64,000 bases of DNA from Microbulbifer sp. GL-2. GTDB taxonomy: Bacteria; Pseudomonadota; Gammaproteobacteria; Pseudomonadales; Cellvibrionaceae. The stretch spans positions 2,338,001-2,402,000 of the forward strand of contig NZ_AP019807.1 of the NCBI RefSeq assembly GCF_007183175.1, read 5' to 3'. Of this stretch, positions 1 to 9,966 are shown in pieces (the first letter of the stretch is position 1; each line of letters opens with the position of its first letter). A model generated the notes under the pieces. It made no database searches. It worked only from the letters and a program-made list of their open reading frames with translations, and was not told where the DNA came from. Both the position numbers and the translations under genes were made by a program.

Positions 1-2
1 CC

Positions 3-302
3 CATGAGCAGCGCTTGATGCGCCTGTTGGTAAAGCAGGGCACTACTGCGCGAGAGGCTTTGATCCGCTCTGGTATACCGGAAGAGTATCCCGAGGTGGA
101 CCCGGACAGCGCCAAAATGGGGATCTTCGCTCAGCCCTTCGGCAGTAAGGGGTTACCGCCTGCAGAAAATTACCAACTGCAACCGGGCGACAGGGTTGAG
201 GTGTACCGCCCATTGATCGCGGACCCGAAAGAGGCGCGCAAGCAGCGCGCCGAGAAGGCCAAACGCCTGGCTGAGAAAAAGAAGGATGCAGAGGGGCCCT
301 GA
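3..302 (+). CDS. rnfH: RnfH family protein (UPF0125), 5' end cut by window
   Basis: Small ubiquitin-like-fold protein of the RnfH/UPF0125 family, whose cellular role is poorly defined. The frame is open to the window edge. In-frame residues HEQR before the first possible start (TTG at 15) match the family pattern, so the true start lies upstream and only the last 100 or so residues are visible. Family hallmarks are an EALIRSGI segment, a VGIF-like 'MGIFAQPFG' stretch and the conserved 'GDRVEVYRPLIADPKEARKQRAEKA' region, split here as GDRVEVYRPLI then ADPKEARKQR. The C-terminus is Lys/Glu-rich. It ends 2 bases from the convergent bamE gene. rnfH next to bamE is a common gammaproteobacterial arrangement, often with smpB and a START-domain gene upstream, which would be outside this window. 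Confidence 0.88.
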   Translation, partial: HEQRLMRLLVKQGTTAREALIRSGIPEEYPEVDPDSAKMGIFAQPFGSKGLPPAENYQLQPGDRVEVYRPLIADPKEARKQRAEKAKRLAEKKKDAEGP

Positions 303-304
303 AC

Positions 305-649
305 TCAGGGCCAACCCGCGGGCTGCCAGTCGCCGCTGGTGGCTACCAGAGAGTCTTCATCAAAGTAAACGCTGAAGCGCTTCTGGGTGACTCTGCCCTT
401 CTTGTCGCGCAGGCGATTGGCATAATCCCAGCGGTTGGGATTGTAGGTGTCTTCCAGCAGCGGGGTGCCAAGAACAAACTGTACTTGGCGTCGGGTCATG
501 CCCGGCTTGAGCTGGTCCACCATTTCCTGGGTAATGATATTGCCCTGTTGTACCTCAATGCGGTGTACGCCGGGAAACTTAACCAGCGTACAGGCGCCCA
601 ATAGGGCACACAGGCTGGCGATGGCGAGAAATCTCAGGCTAGACGGCAT
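305..649 (-). CDS. bamE: Outer membrane assembly lipoprotein BamE (SmpA/OmlA)
   Basis: Lipoprotein subunit of the BAM complex, which folds beta-barrel proteins into the outer membrane. The 114-residue protein begins with a short basic/hydrophobic signal and a lipobox LGAC (Cys20), so it should be lipidated and placed on the inner leaflet of the outer membrane. After this come the family signatures GNIITQEMVDQLKPGMTR and QVQFVLGTPLLEDTYNPNRWDY. The SmpA/OmlA fold covers roughly residues 30-110, the normal length for the family. It is divergent from fur; fur lies 277 bases away, so the two promoters share that interval. Confidence is high because both the lipobox and the core domain are intact. 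Confidence 0.95.
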   Translation of the reverse strand: MPSSLRFLAIASLCALLGACTLVKFPGVHRIEVQQGNIITQEMVDQLKPGMTRRQVQFVLGTPLLEDTYNPNRWDYANRLRDKKGRVTQKRFSVYFDEDSLVATSGDWQPAGWP

Positions 650-926
650 TCATTGCTCCATTTTGTTCTTTCACTCGGCACCTCTCGCACCGATTTTAAA
701 CGGCTAACCGGGTAGGCCCTGCTAGAGGAGGAAAGTTCCCCCGCTTGCGCGATTTGCCCCTGTCGGGGTGATCGGGGTTCCGCTAACTCCGTAGGGCATG
801 GGATAATACCCGAAGAGTTGGCTCGCTGACAGACGGAACTCTGGGGCCTGAAATGGGTATAGACCTCTACAGCGGGCTGTTACAAGTAAAGATAATTCAT
901 AAAATCCTGTCGGGAAAAATCTATTC

Positions 927-1337
927 ATGCCGAACGAAAACCAGGAATTGCGCAAAGCCGGCCTCAAGGTCACTCTGCCGCGGGTTAAGATTCTACAGTT
1001 GCTGGAGAGCACCAGTGAGCAGCATCTGAGTGCTGAAGATGTGTATAAGCTACTGCTGGAAGCGGGTGAGGATGTTGGCCTGGCTACTGTCTACCGGGTT
1101 TTGACCCAGTTTGAGAGTGCGGGCCTGGTTGTGCGTCACAACTTCGATGGCGGCCATTCCGTGTTTGAGCTGGACCGTGGCGATCACCACGATCACATGG
1201 TGTGTACCGATACCGGCAAGGTAATCGAATTCCACAATGAGGAAATCGAGGAGCTGCAGCGGCAGATTGCCGACGAGCACGGCTACGAGCTGACAGGCCA
1301 CAGCCTGGTACTGTATGTGAAGGCGAAAGAGAAGTAG
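927..1337 (+). CDS. fur: Ferric uptake regulator Fur
   Basis: Iron-responsive repressor that binds Fur boxes with Fe(II) as co-repressor. The protein is 136 residues: a winged-helix domain to about residue 85 (TLPRVKILQLL, GLATVYRVLTQFE) and a C-terminal dimerisation and metal domain with the DHHDHM motif. In enterobacterial Fur the next segment carries a CxxC structural zinc site. Here it reads MVCTDTG, so only one of the two cysteines is present and no second pair is seen near the C-terminus. Partial or full loss of these cysteines is known in pseudomonad Fur. A perfect hairpin follows the stop. An AT-rich stretch just upstream (around 884-905, GATAATTCATAAAAT) could be an autoregulatory Fur site but is too degenerate to call. 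Confidence 0.96.
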   Translation: MPNENQELRKAGLKVTLPRVKILQLLESTSEQHLSAEDVYKLLLEAGEDVGLATVYRVLTQFESAGLVVRHNFDGGHSVFELDRGDHHDHMVCTDTGKVIEFHNEEIEELQRQIADEHGYELTGHSLVLYVKAKEK

Positions 1338-1345
1338 AACTTTTA

Positions 1346-1367
1346 GGGTGCGGCGCCCGCCGCACCC
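1346..1367. terminator. Hairpin between convergent fur and acyltransferase
   Basis: Perfect 10-base inverted repeat GGGTGCGGCG / CGCCGCACCC with only two bases between the arms, so about 8-9 pairs can form. Short T-rich flanks lie on both sides. It sits between the stops of two convergent genes and most likely ends transcription in both directions. Confidence 0.7.
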
Positions 1368-1382
1368 ATTTCATTTCGCTAT

Positions 1383-1988
1383 TTATTTCTGTGGCTGGCA
1401 GGGCGGCGTGTAGAGTTCGGGGAATTTACCGATCTTGTCCGCGTAATACTCCCTCAACTTATGCAACTCGGCTTCCAGATTTTCACCCAGCTGGGCGATA
1501 GGGCCAATACCCACTTCCTTCTTGGAAAAATTGATTGAGCCCAATACCAACGGTACCTTGGCACTGCGCGCGATATGGTAGAAGCCGGACTTCCAGCGCT
1601 CAGCTATAGCTCGGGTGCCTTCCGGTGGGATCGCGATCACCAGTTCTTTGCGCAGCTTGAACTGGCGAACAGTGGCATCCACCAGATTGTTGGCCTTGCT
1701 GCGGTCTACAGCGATGCCACCGAACCAGCGCATGGGGCCGCCGAGGGGAAACTTGAACAGTTTATCCTTGCCCATCCACTGAGGGGTCATCTTCAGTTTG
1801 AGCGCGGCGAGAATAAAATAGTAGCCGTCCCAATTGGTGGTGTGGGGTGCTCCAATCAGTACGTACTTCTTCAGCTTTAGCGACTGCTGGTCGCCGTTAA
1901 CGCGCCAGCCGTGCAACTTCAGTAGTAGCCTGGCCACCTGGCGAAGCAGGGGAGTGACAATGGGGGTGTTAAAAATCGTTCTCTGCAT
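1383..1988 (-). CDS. 1-acyl-glycerol-3-phosphate acyltransferase-like (PlsC family)
   Basis: Predicted glycerolipid acyltransferase of 201 residues. The catalytic HX4D motif is present as HTTNWD (His49, Asp54). Block II includes GGPMRWFGGIAVDRS and block III is PPEGTR (121-126), the acyl-acceptor phosphate-binding motif, with Pro and Gly conserved. It is shorter than E. coli PlsC (245) and belongs to the compact subgroup often annotated 'lysophospholipid acyltransferase family', so its substrate is not certain. The N-terminal helix is amphipathic (LLRQVARLLLKLHGW), suiting peripheral membrane attachment. It stands alone, convergent with fur and in the same orientation as recN. Confidence 0.85.
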   Translation of the reverse strand: MQRTIFNTPIVTPLLRQVARLLLKLHGWRVNGDQQSLKLKKYVLIGAPHTTNWDGYYFILAALKLKMTPQWMGKDKLFKFPLGGPMRWFGGIAVDRSKANNLVDATVRQFKLRKELVIAIPPEGTRAIAERWKSGFYHIARSAKVPLVLGSINFSKKEVGIGPIAQLGENLEAELHKLREYYADKIGKFPELYTPPCQPQK

Positions 1989-2270
1989 AAACTCGGCCGA
2001 TACTACTCAAACAAAGTCAAACAAGCGGCCCAGTATATGGTGACTTCTACCGCCGCACCCAGTCATATTTGGTCTATTCGTCCTAAAACGGCACATATCA
2101 CCGGTAGGCAGGCTATTTTGCCCGATTGTGTGGCGGTCATTTATTGATCTGCGGGATTTGATTGCACGGAAGGTGGATTTTGCTTTGTTTTACCTGCCTG
2201 TGCGGTCAGATTGAGCCGAGGTGGACGGCAGCCAAACAGGTGAAATAAACCTGCTTGGCTGTATCTCACG
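1989..2270. other. Intergenic region between recN and acyltransferase
   Basis: About 280 bases downstream of recN and upstream of the acyltransferase start, both on the minus strand. It must hold the acyltransferase promoter, but I see no convincing promoter pair, strong hairpin or coding signal. Confidence 0.4.
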
Positions 2271-3941
2271 CTAGAGGGTCCTGGAGAGCATTTCCTCCGC
2301 GTGGGCCAGGGATTGAGCTGTGGGGGCGCCGCCGAGCATACGCGCGACTTCCTCGCGACGCTCGCCGTTTTGCAGCTCGCGCAGGGCTACAAAGGCCTGC
2401 TCGCCGTCACTGTGTTTTTCCACCAGGTACTGGCGGTGGGCCCGGGCGGCCACCTGTGCCAGGTGGGTAACGCAAATCACCTGGCCACTGCGGCCATTGC
2501 GAGCCTCGCCCAACTGGCGCAGCAGGCGCCCGACAACATCACCGGTGGCGCCGCCTATGCCTACATCTACCTCATCGAAAACCAGGGTGGGGGTGCGGGA
2601 GGTTTGGGCGGTAACCACCTGGATAGCGAGGCTGACCCGCGACAGTTCGCCACCGGAGGCTATTTTGCCCAGGGAGCGTGAAGGTTGACCGGGGTTGGTG
2701 GAAATGAGGATTTCCACCTCTTCAAGGCCATGACTGCAGGGCTTGTCCAGTGTCTGCAGGGCCAATTCCACCCGCGCGTGAGGCATGGCCAGGTCGGCCA
2801 GCTGTTGATTCACCGCAGTTGCCAAGGCCAGGGCAGCCTCTGTGCGCAGCTTACTTAACTTGCCGGCAGCCTTGCGGAACTGTTGCTCCAGCTTTTCACA
2901 TTCCGCAGCGAGTCGCTCGAGGGCGCTCGCGGAACCTATGTCATCCAGCTCCTCCTGCAGCTGTTGCTGCAGGGGCGGCAGTTCTTTGGGTTGCACTCGG
3001 TGCTTGCGCGCTGTCTGGTAAATAGCGCTGAGGCGTTCCTCCACTTCCGACAGTCGCTCGGGGTCCATCTCAAAGCGGTCGATGTGGCGAGATAAGGTAC
3101 CGGCCGCTTCATCTACCTGGATACGTGCGTTGTCGAGCATTTGCGCCACCTCCACCAGTGCCGGCGCTTGCTCGGGCATAGCTGAGAGGAGTTGCAGGGC
3201 GCGGTGCAGCTGCTCGGCGATATCGCCCTCGCCGCCGGACAACAATGCAGCCAGTTGATAACTGCCGTTGAGGATATCGCCAGCGTTGGCCAGTTGGCGC
3301 TGTTCGCTCTCCAGGGACTCTATCTCACCTTCGTCCAAATCCAGCTGTTCAAGCTCCTTGAGCTGGTATTGCAGCAGGTGACGTCGCGCTTCGGCCTCCT
3401 CGATGCTGTCGGCCAGGGTGCGATAACGGCGGTATTGGTCCTGCCAGGTTTTGTAACGGCTGCGGGTTTCGGCGGCCAGTTCTTGGGCCTGGGCGAATTC
3501 GTCCAGCAGACGCCGGTGGGTCTCTTTCTTCAGCAGGGACTGATGTTCGTGCTGGCTGTGGATATCTATCAGTTGCTCACCCAGGGCACGAAGCTGCAGT
3601 AGGGTTACCGGCTGGCCGTTGATATAAGCCCGTGAGCGACCATCGACACCGATGGTGCGGCGCAGGATGACTTCCTGTCCGGCATCCAGCTCCTGGGATT
3701 CCAGCCAGGCTCTGGCGCTCGGATGGTCGGAGATATCAAAGGTGGCGCTGAAATCTGCCCGATTGGCTCCGGCGCGCACCAGCTCGGCATTGCCGCGCCC
3801 ACCGAGGGCGAGCCCCAATGCGTCCAGTGTGATGGATTTTCCCGCGCCGGTCTCGCCGGTAAGGGTGCTGGTACCGGGACCGAACTCCAACTCCAGTTGG
3901 TCCACCAGGGTAAATTGGCTGATAGACAGGTGCAGCAACAT
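2271..3941 (-). CDS. recN: DNA repair protein RecN
   Basis: SMC-like ATPase acting in double-strand-break repair and sister-chromatid cohesion. I start it at MLLHLSISQF (556 residues), matching the family N-terminus, although the frame is open for 16 more codons upstream. Walker A is GETGAGKS (about 29-36). A long coiled-coil region follows, rich in Glu, Gln and Leu. Near the C-terminus are a signature-like segment SGGELSRVSLAIQ and the Walker B region TLVFDEVDVGIGG. Length and domain order are normal. A LexA-like site lies about 50 bases upstream, matching the known SOS control of recN. The gene is divergent from grpE. Confidence 0.97.
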   Translation of the reverse strand: MLLHLSISQFTLVDQLELEFGPGTSTLTGETGAGKSITLDALGLALGGRGNAELVRAGANRADFSATFDISDHPSARAWLESQELDAGQEVILRRTIGVDGRSRAYINGQPVTLLQLRALGEQLIDIHSQHEHQSLLKKETHRRLLDEFAQAQELAAETRSRYKTWQDQYRRYRTLADSIEEAEARRHLLQYQLKELEQLDLDEGEIESLESEQRQLANAGDILNGSYQLAALLSGGEGDIAEQLHRALQLLSAMPEQAPALVEVAQMLDNARIQVDEAAGTLSRHIDRFEMDPERLSEVEERLSAIYQTARKHRVQPKELPPLQQQLQEELDDIGSASALERLAAECEKLEQQFRKAAGKLSKLRTEAALALATAVNQQLADLAMPHARVELALQTLDKPCSHGLEEVEILISTNPGQPSRSLGKIASGGELSRVSLAIQVVTAQTSRTPTLVFDEVDVGIGGATGDVVGRLLRQLGEARNGRSGQVICVTHLAQVAARAHRQYLVEKHSDGEQAFVALRELQNGERREEVARMLGGAPTAQSLAHAEEMLSRTL

Positions 3942-3992
3942 ATAGAGATCGCTTCTGTGTCCTTTCTTATGGATGGGTGTGAAGCCCAATTA

Positions 3993-4008
3993 GTGGTTAT
4001 TTATACAG
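3993..4008 (-). promoter_or_regulatory. Candidate LexA (SOS) box upstream of recN
   Basis: Read on the minus strand the site is CTGTATAAATAACCAC, which matches the proteobacterial LexA box (CTGTATATATATACAG) at 12 of 16 positions. The left half is perfect and the right half degraded. It lies 52 bases before the chosen recN start, where operator overlap with the promoter is expected. Confidence 0.5.
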
Positions 4009-4078
4009 TATTCGCACCTGGTTAGCTATAGCGTCAAGCGCACATTACCCTGCCGTTGTGCGCTAGCGCTAAAAACCA

Positions 4079-4107
4079 CTTGAACTGTGCGGGGATGGCC
4101 CCATATA
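4079..4107 (+). promoter_or_regulatory. Sigma-32 (RpoH) heat-shock promoter of grpE
   Basis: The -35 element CTTGAA (4079-4084) is separated by 14 bases from CCCCATATA (4099-4107). This is an essentially perfect match to the RpoH consensus CTTGAA-N13/17-CCCCATNT. Transcription would begin near 4115, leaving a leader of about 58 bases before the GTG start at 4173. This also rules out the two upstream in-frame starts at 4056 and 4095 as heat-shock starts. Confidence 0.88.
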
Positions 4108-4172
4108 GCCTGCAGAGCCCGCGGGACGGGCCCCAACTCATTACTGACAGAGTCGACGCGACGGAGAAAGCA

Positions 4173-4814
4173 GTGGCCAGAGAGCGCAGCGAAGAAGATC
4201 AGACCAAAGAGGGAGTGCAGCCGGAAGCGCTGGCTGACGAGCACACAACAGCTACCGATGAGGCGGTTTCCGCGGAGATAGAAGACCCCTCCGCAGCCGA
4301 GCGCGAGCAGGCTGAGGATGCCCTGCACGAAGAGGCGGAAAGTGCCGATGCGCTGCACGATGAAATTATCAAGCTGCAAGAGCAGCTGGTGGTGCAGAAG
4401 GATATCGCCCTGCGCGCTCAGGCGGAGGAGCAGAATGCCCGCCGCCGCGCCCAGCAGGATATCGACCGCGCACGCAAGTTTGCAGTGGAAAAGTTGTTGC
4501 AGGATTTGTTGCCGGTTGTGGACAACCTGGAGCGCGCCCTCGCCACCATTGACAGCGCTGATGAATCCAACAAAGCGCTGGTGGAAGGTATTGAGCTGAC
4601 CCACAAGTCTTTCGTCGATACCCTGACGAAAAATTCAGTGGAAGTTGTCGATCCGGCCGGCGAGCCCTTCGACCCGGAACTGCACCAGGCCATGACCCAG
4701 GTGCCCAACGGGGAGGTGGAGCCGAACACGGTTCTGGACGTATTTCAAAAAGGTTATCGCCTCAACGGTCGCTTGGTGCGCCCGGCCATGGTGGTGGTCA
4801 GCAAAGCGCCATAA
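4173..4814 (+). CDS. grpE: Nucleotide exchange factor GrpE
   Basis: Co-chaperone that releases ADP from DnaK. The frame is open from 4056, but I choose the GTG at 4173: GGAG sits six bases upstream and the sigma-32 promoter at 4079-4107 would start transcription after the earlier codons. This gives 213 residues with an acidic N-terminal tail (QTKEGVQPEALADEH), a long helix for the dimer coiled coil (IIKLQEQLVVQKDIALRAQAE split by ARRRAQQDIDRA), then the conserved LLPVVDNLERAL and the beta domain with PFDPELHQAMTQV and GYRLNGRLVRPAMVVVS. It is the first gene of the heat-shock set grpE-dnaK-dnaJ. Confidence 0.95.
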   Translation: MARERSEEDQTKEGVQPEALADEHTTATDEAVSAEIEDPSAAEREQAEDALHEEAESADALHDEIIKLQEQLVVQKDIALRAQAEEQNARRRAQQDIDRARKFAVEKLLQDLLPVVDNLERALATIDSADESNKALVEGIELTHKSFVDTLTKNSVEVVDPAGEPFDPELHQAMTQVPNGEVEPNTVLDVFQKGYRLNGRLVRPAMVVVSKAP

Positions 4815-4833
4815 GGCGGATATGTGAAGCGGC

Positions 4834-4861
4834 CTTGAATTTTATCGGCCGGCACCAATAT
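4834..4861 (+). promoter_or_regulatory. Sigma-32-like promoter of dnaK
   Basis: CTTGAA (4834-4839), a 13-base spacer, then CACCAATAT (4853-4861), a weaker match to CCCCATNT. It lies in the grpE-dnaK gap about 100 bases before the dnaK start, so dnaK can be transcribed independently of grpE on heat shock. The -10 element is less perfect than that of grpE. Confidence 0.6.
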
Positions 4862-4938
4862 AGCTGACATCAGAAGAATTATTCGCACGTTGTAAACAGA
4901 ACAGAGCTGGCAGCGCGCATCAAACGAGGAATTTACAG

Positions 4939-6897
<1,959 letters not shown>

Positions 6898-6913
6898 GCG
6901 TTCGCTTGCATTT

Positions 6914-6941
6914 CCGGCAGTAGCTTTTACAGTGCTGCCGG
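6914..6941 (+). terminator. Hairpin in the dnaK-dnaJ gap
   Basis: Stem CCGGCAG / CTGCCGG with a 14-base loop shortly after the dnaK stop. No T-run follows, so it is more likely an mRNA-processing or stabilising hairpin, or a leaky attenuator lowering dnaJ output, than a full terminator. Confidence 0.45.
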
Positions 6942-7131
6942 GGAACCTCAGGGGCGCGGCGCCTTCTTTACAGGCCCTGCGCCCTGTGTTGTTTCAGGTA
7001 CCTGCCAATATGAGCTGCGCTTAAGTGGTTTGGCAGGGCTCCGCAGTAGTCATTTGCGGGGCTTGGTTAGGGACTGAGAAGTAGAAAGAGAGTTTGGCCG
7101 TTCTTGATGCCGGACCAGAGAACATAGTTTT

Positions 7132-8256
7132 ATGTCGAAACGCGATTATTACGAAGTCCTGGGCGTCGAGCGCGGCGCTTCAGATGCAGAGCTGAAGAAA
7201 GCTTACCGCCGGGTGGCCATGAAGTTTCACCCGGACCGCAATCCCGATGATGTGGAAGCGGAAAATAAATTCAAAGAGGCCAACGAAGCCTACGAAGTCC
7301 TGTCCGATTCACAGAAGCGCGGGGCTTACGACCAGTTCGGTCACGCCGGAGTAGAGGGCCAGATGGGCGGTGGCGGAGCCGGCGGTTTCGGTGGATTCTC
7401 CGATATTTTTGGCGATGTCTTCGGCGATATTTTTGGTGGCGGCGGTGGTGGCCGTCGCGGTGGCCCGGCGCGTGGCTCCGACTTGCGTTACGATCTGGAA
7501 CTGGACCTGGAAGACGCCGTGCGCGGAACCACGGTCAAGATCCGTGTGCCTACTCTGGCTTCCTGTGATACCTGCCATGGTTCGGGCGCCAAACCAGGCT
7601 CCTCGCCACAAACCTGTGGCACCTGTGGCGGTGCTGGCCAGGTGCGTATGCAGCAGGGCTTCTTCTCTGTGCAACAGACCTGCCCGAATTGCCGTGGTCG
7701 CGGTTCCATTATCTCCGACCCCTGTGGCAGCTGCCATGGTCGTGGTCGCGTAGAGGAAACCAAGACCCTGTCGGTAAAAGTGCCCCCCGGTGTGGATACC
7801 GGCGATCGCATTCGCCTGTCTGGCGAGGGAGAGGCGGGCCCAGATGGCGGTCCCTCTGGTGACCTCTATGTGCAGGTGGTTGTGAAGGAGCATGAATTGT
7901 TCCAGCGCGACGGCAAGAACCTCTACTGTGAAGTACCCATCAGTTTTGCTGCCGCAGCACTTGGTGGTGAGTTGGAAGTGCCGACCCTGGATGGCAAGGT
8001 CAAGCTGAAGATTCCTGCGGAGAGCCAGACCGGCAAACTGTTCCGCCTGCGTGGCAAGGGGGTTACTCCGGTGCGCGGTGGCGCCACCGGTGATTTGCTC
8101 TGTCGAGTGGTGGTGGAAACTCCGGTGAATCTCTCAAGCAAGCAGAAAGAGCTGCTGCAGGACTTTGCCAACACCCTCAGTGAAAAGAAAAACGCTCCGC
8201 GTCAGACCGGTTGGTTTGAAGGGGTAAAGAATTTCTTTGGGGATATGAAGATTTAA
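7132..8256 (+). CDS. dnaJ: Co-chaperone DnaJ (Hsp40)
   Basis: Stimulates DnaK ATPase and delivers clients. The 374-residue type I protein has all four regions: a J domain with HPD (33-35); a Gly/Phe linker (about 76-112) with repeated FGD and a Gly run; a zinc domain with four CxxCxGxG motifs (Cys145/148, 162/165, 184/187, 198/201); and a C-terminal client-binding and dimerisation region. It follows dnaK by 234 bases, a gap containing a hairpin without a T-run. No clear separate promoter is seen there, so transcription from the dnaK promoter is likely. Confidence 0.98.
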   Translation: MSKRDYYEVLGVERGASDAELKKAYRRVAMKFHPDRNPDDVEAENKFKEANEAYEVLSDSQKRGAYDQFGHAGVEGQMGGGGAGGFGGFSDIFGDVFGDIFGGGGGGRRGGPARGSDLRYDLELDLEDAVRGTTVKIRVPTLASCDTCHGSGAKPGSSPQTCGTCGGAGQVRMQQGFFSVQQTCPNCRGRGSIISDPCGSCHGRGRVEETKTLSVKVPPGVDTGDRIRLSGEGEAGPDGGPSGDLYVQVVVKEHELFQRDGKNLYCEVPISFAAAALGGELEVPTLDGKVKLKIPAESQTGKLFRLRGKGVTPVRGGATGDLLCRVVVETPVNLSSKQKELLQDFANTLSEKKNAPRQTGWFEGVKNFFGDMKI

Positions 8257-8285
8257 TCTTCCCTCCTGAGTAACAAGTGCAATGG

Positions 8286-8307
8286 CCCGGTAAATAGCTT
8301 TACCGGG
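8286..8307. terminator. Hairpin between convergent dnaJ and Spy-like gene
   Basis: Perfect 9-base stem CCCGGTAAA / TTTACCGGG with the four-base loop TAGC, directly between two converging genes. It has no T-run on either side but is well placed to end both transcripts. Confidence 0.65.
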
Positions 8308-8760
8308 TCAGCCTCCCTGGGCTGTACGTGCTCGCAGTCTGGCGGAAAATTCACGCAAAAATTCGTGCTGGATTCTGCCCGCTTCCTTTAATTGTTTTTG
8401 ATTTAGTTTTCCTCTCAGATCCTGCAAGGTTTGTGCGCTAATGGAAGCCAGTTGTGCGCCTATTTCTCCTCGTTGCTTGGGAGTTAAGTTAATTTTTGCA
8501 TCACTTAATAAGCCGTAAGCCTCCAATACCGCCTTCTTTTCCGCAAAGCTCTCTTTCATGATGGGAAGTACGACGTCTTCCTGTTCGGGAGTGAGCTGCA
8601 GGCGCAATGTCACCCAATCTGATATGTCGTCATATTTTTCCCAAAAATCCGCATTTACACCCTGCTGGGCTGTGCTGGGCATGCTGGCAAAAGCCAGGGT
8701 CAGGGTAATCACCACCACAAACAGATGTGGCAGATGATTGGATCGGATCATCAGTCGCAT
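8308..8760 (-). CDS. Periplasmic Spy/CpxP-like helical protein
   Basis: Short secreted protein of about 150 residues. I start it at MRLMIRSNH, where GGAG is eight bases upstream, rather than at an ATG nine codons earlier. It has a signal peptide ending near STAQQ. The mature part is almost all helical, with two LTP-x-Q motifs (LQLTPEQEDVVLPIM and INLTPKQRGEIG), which resemble the LTxxQ repeats of the Spy/CpxP chaperone and sensor family. A role in binding misfolded envelope proteins is inferred only from this resemblance. It is convergent with dnaJ and divergent from dapB. Confidence 0.55.
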   Translation of the reverse strand: MRLMIRSNHLPHLFVVVITLTLAFASMPSTAQQGVNADFWEKYDDISDWVTLRLQLTPEQEDVVLPIMKESFAEKKAVLEAYGLLSDAKINLTPKQRGEIGAQLASISAQTLQDLRGKLNQKQLKEAGRIQHEFLREFSARLRARTAQGG

Positions 8761-8998
8761 ATTGGCGCTCCATTTATCCCTCTGCATAAAGACTAGCAGT
8801 GGCGTCTGTGACCGTTTTGGCGGTGAACGGTCTCTTGGTAATAAAGGTTCCTGTTCATATTTCCACTGTGTTTTTACTTGCCCAGTTGAGGTTTTTCCCC
8901 TGTATTTTCTCTAACGTGCGGGATTCTATTTCACTATGCGCCACGCGGGGCCCGAGGTAGAATTTTGAGCCTTATGGATGCACTCAGGAGCGGTGAAA

Positions 8999-9811
8999 AT
9001 GGCAGTAAAAGTAGCGGTAAGCGGATTTGGTGGGCGCATGGGGCGGGCATTGGCGGAGGCGCTGGAGCTTGCCGAAAATGCCGAACTTTCCGCCGCATTG
9101 GTGCGTCCAGGTTCAAGCCTGGTGGGAGCCGATGCCGGTGAAGTTGCCGGACTGGGACGCAATGGCCTCGCTATTTTGGATAGCCTGGAACATGCCGACT
9201 TCGATGTGCTGATCGATTTCACTGCGCCGCAAGCCACTGTGGATAACGCTGCCTATTGTGCCGCCCACGGCCGCCCCATTGTGATCGGCACTACCGGTTT
9301 TGATACCGAGCAGAAAGATCGTGTGTTGGCCAACGCGGAAAAGGTGCCTTTGTGCCTGGCCAGTAATTTTTCCACCGGGGTAAATCTGTGCTTCAAATTG
9401 CTGGAAACCGCTGCGCGAGTGATGGGGGAGGATGCGGATATAGAGATTGTAGAGGCGCATCATCGCCACAAAGTGGATGCTCCTTCTGGAACCGCCCTCA
9501 GTATGGGGGAGGTGGTAGCCGAGACTTTGGGGCGCGACTTGGACAAGGTGGCAATCTATGGCCGCGAGGGCCAGACCGGTGCGCGTGAACGCGACACCAT
9601 CGGTTTTGCCACTGTACGCGGCGGCGATGTGGTCGGCGAGCATTCGGTGATGTTCCTGGCTGACGGTGAACGGGTCGAGATCAACCACCGCGCCAGCAGC
9701 AGGCTCTCCTTTGCCCGTGGCGCGGTGCGTGCTGCCCTGTGGCTGGCGGACGATAACGCAGTACGCGCGCCAGGACACTACGATATGCGCGATGTGCTTG
9801 GATTGAACTGA
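8999..9811 (+). CDS. dapB: 4-hydroxy-tetrahydrodipicolinate reductase
   Basis: Lysine and diaminopimelate pathway enzyme that reduces the dihydrodipicolinate precursor with NAD(P)H. The start at MAVKVAVSGFGG has AGGAG nine bases upstream. An in-frame ATG seven codons earlier is possible but lacks a ribosome site. The 270 residues match the family length. The Rossmann loop is SGFGGRMGRAL, followed by DFTAP, GTTGF and the catalytic and substrate-binding block HHRHKVDAPSGTA. The C-terminal domain ends HYDMRDVLGLN. In many gammaproteobacteria dapB precedes carA, as here with two genes inserted between. Confidence 0.97.
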   Translation: MAVKVAVSGFGGRMGRALAEALELAENAELSAALVRPGSSLVGADAGEVAGLGRNGLAILDSLEHADFDVLIDFTAPQATVDNAAYCAAHGRPIVIGTTGFDTEQKDRVLANAEKVPLCLASNFSTGVNLCFKLLETAARVMGEDADIEIVEAHHRHKVDAPSGTALSMGEVVAETLGRDLDKVAIYGREGQTGARERDTIGFATVRGGDVVGEHSVMFLADGERVEINHRASSRLSFARGAVRAALWLADDNAVRAPGHYDMRDVLGLN

Positions 9812-9966
9812 TCCCCTCAATAAATAGCCATTTTTGAGTATCGATAGGGATGTAACCAAAATAATCTGAGTTTTTCATTTGCCCGTGATTTTTGCGGGCG
9901 AATCTTATAAGCCAACGGGCATTTAATCCGATTGGCCACCTTGTAATCTCCTTTGAGGATCTTCTA

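Noticed and set aside
884..905. Fur box upstream of fur
   Set aside because: Only a loose match to GATAATGATAATCATTATC; AT-rich promoter DNA can produce this by chance.
4056..4172. N-terminal extension of GrpE from TTG 4056 or ATG 4095
   Set aside because: These codons lie before or within the sigma-32 promoter, and a good ribosome site marks the GTG at 4173.
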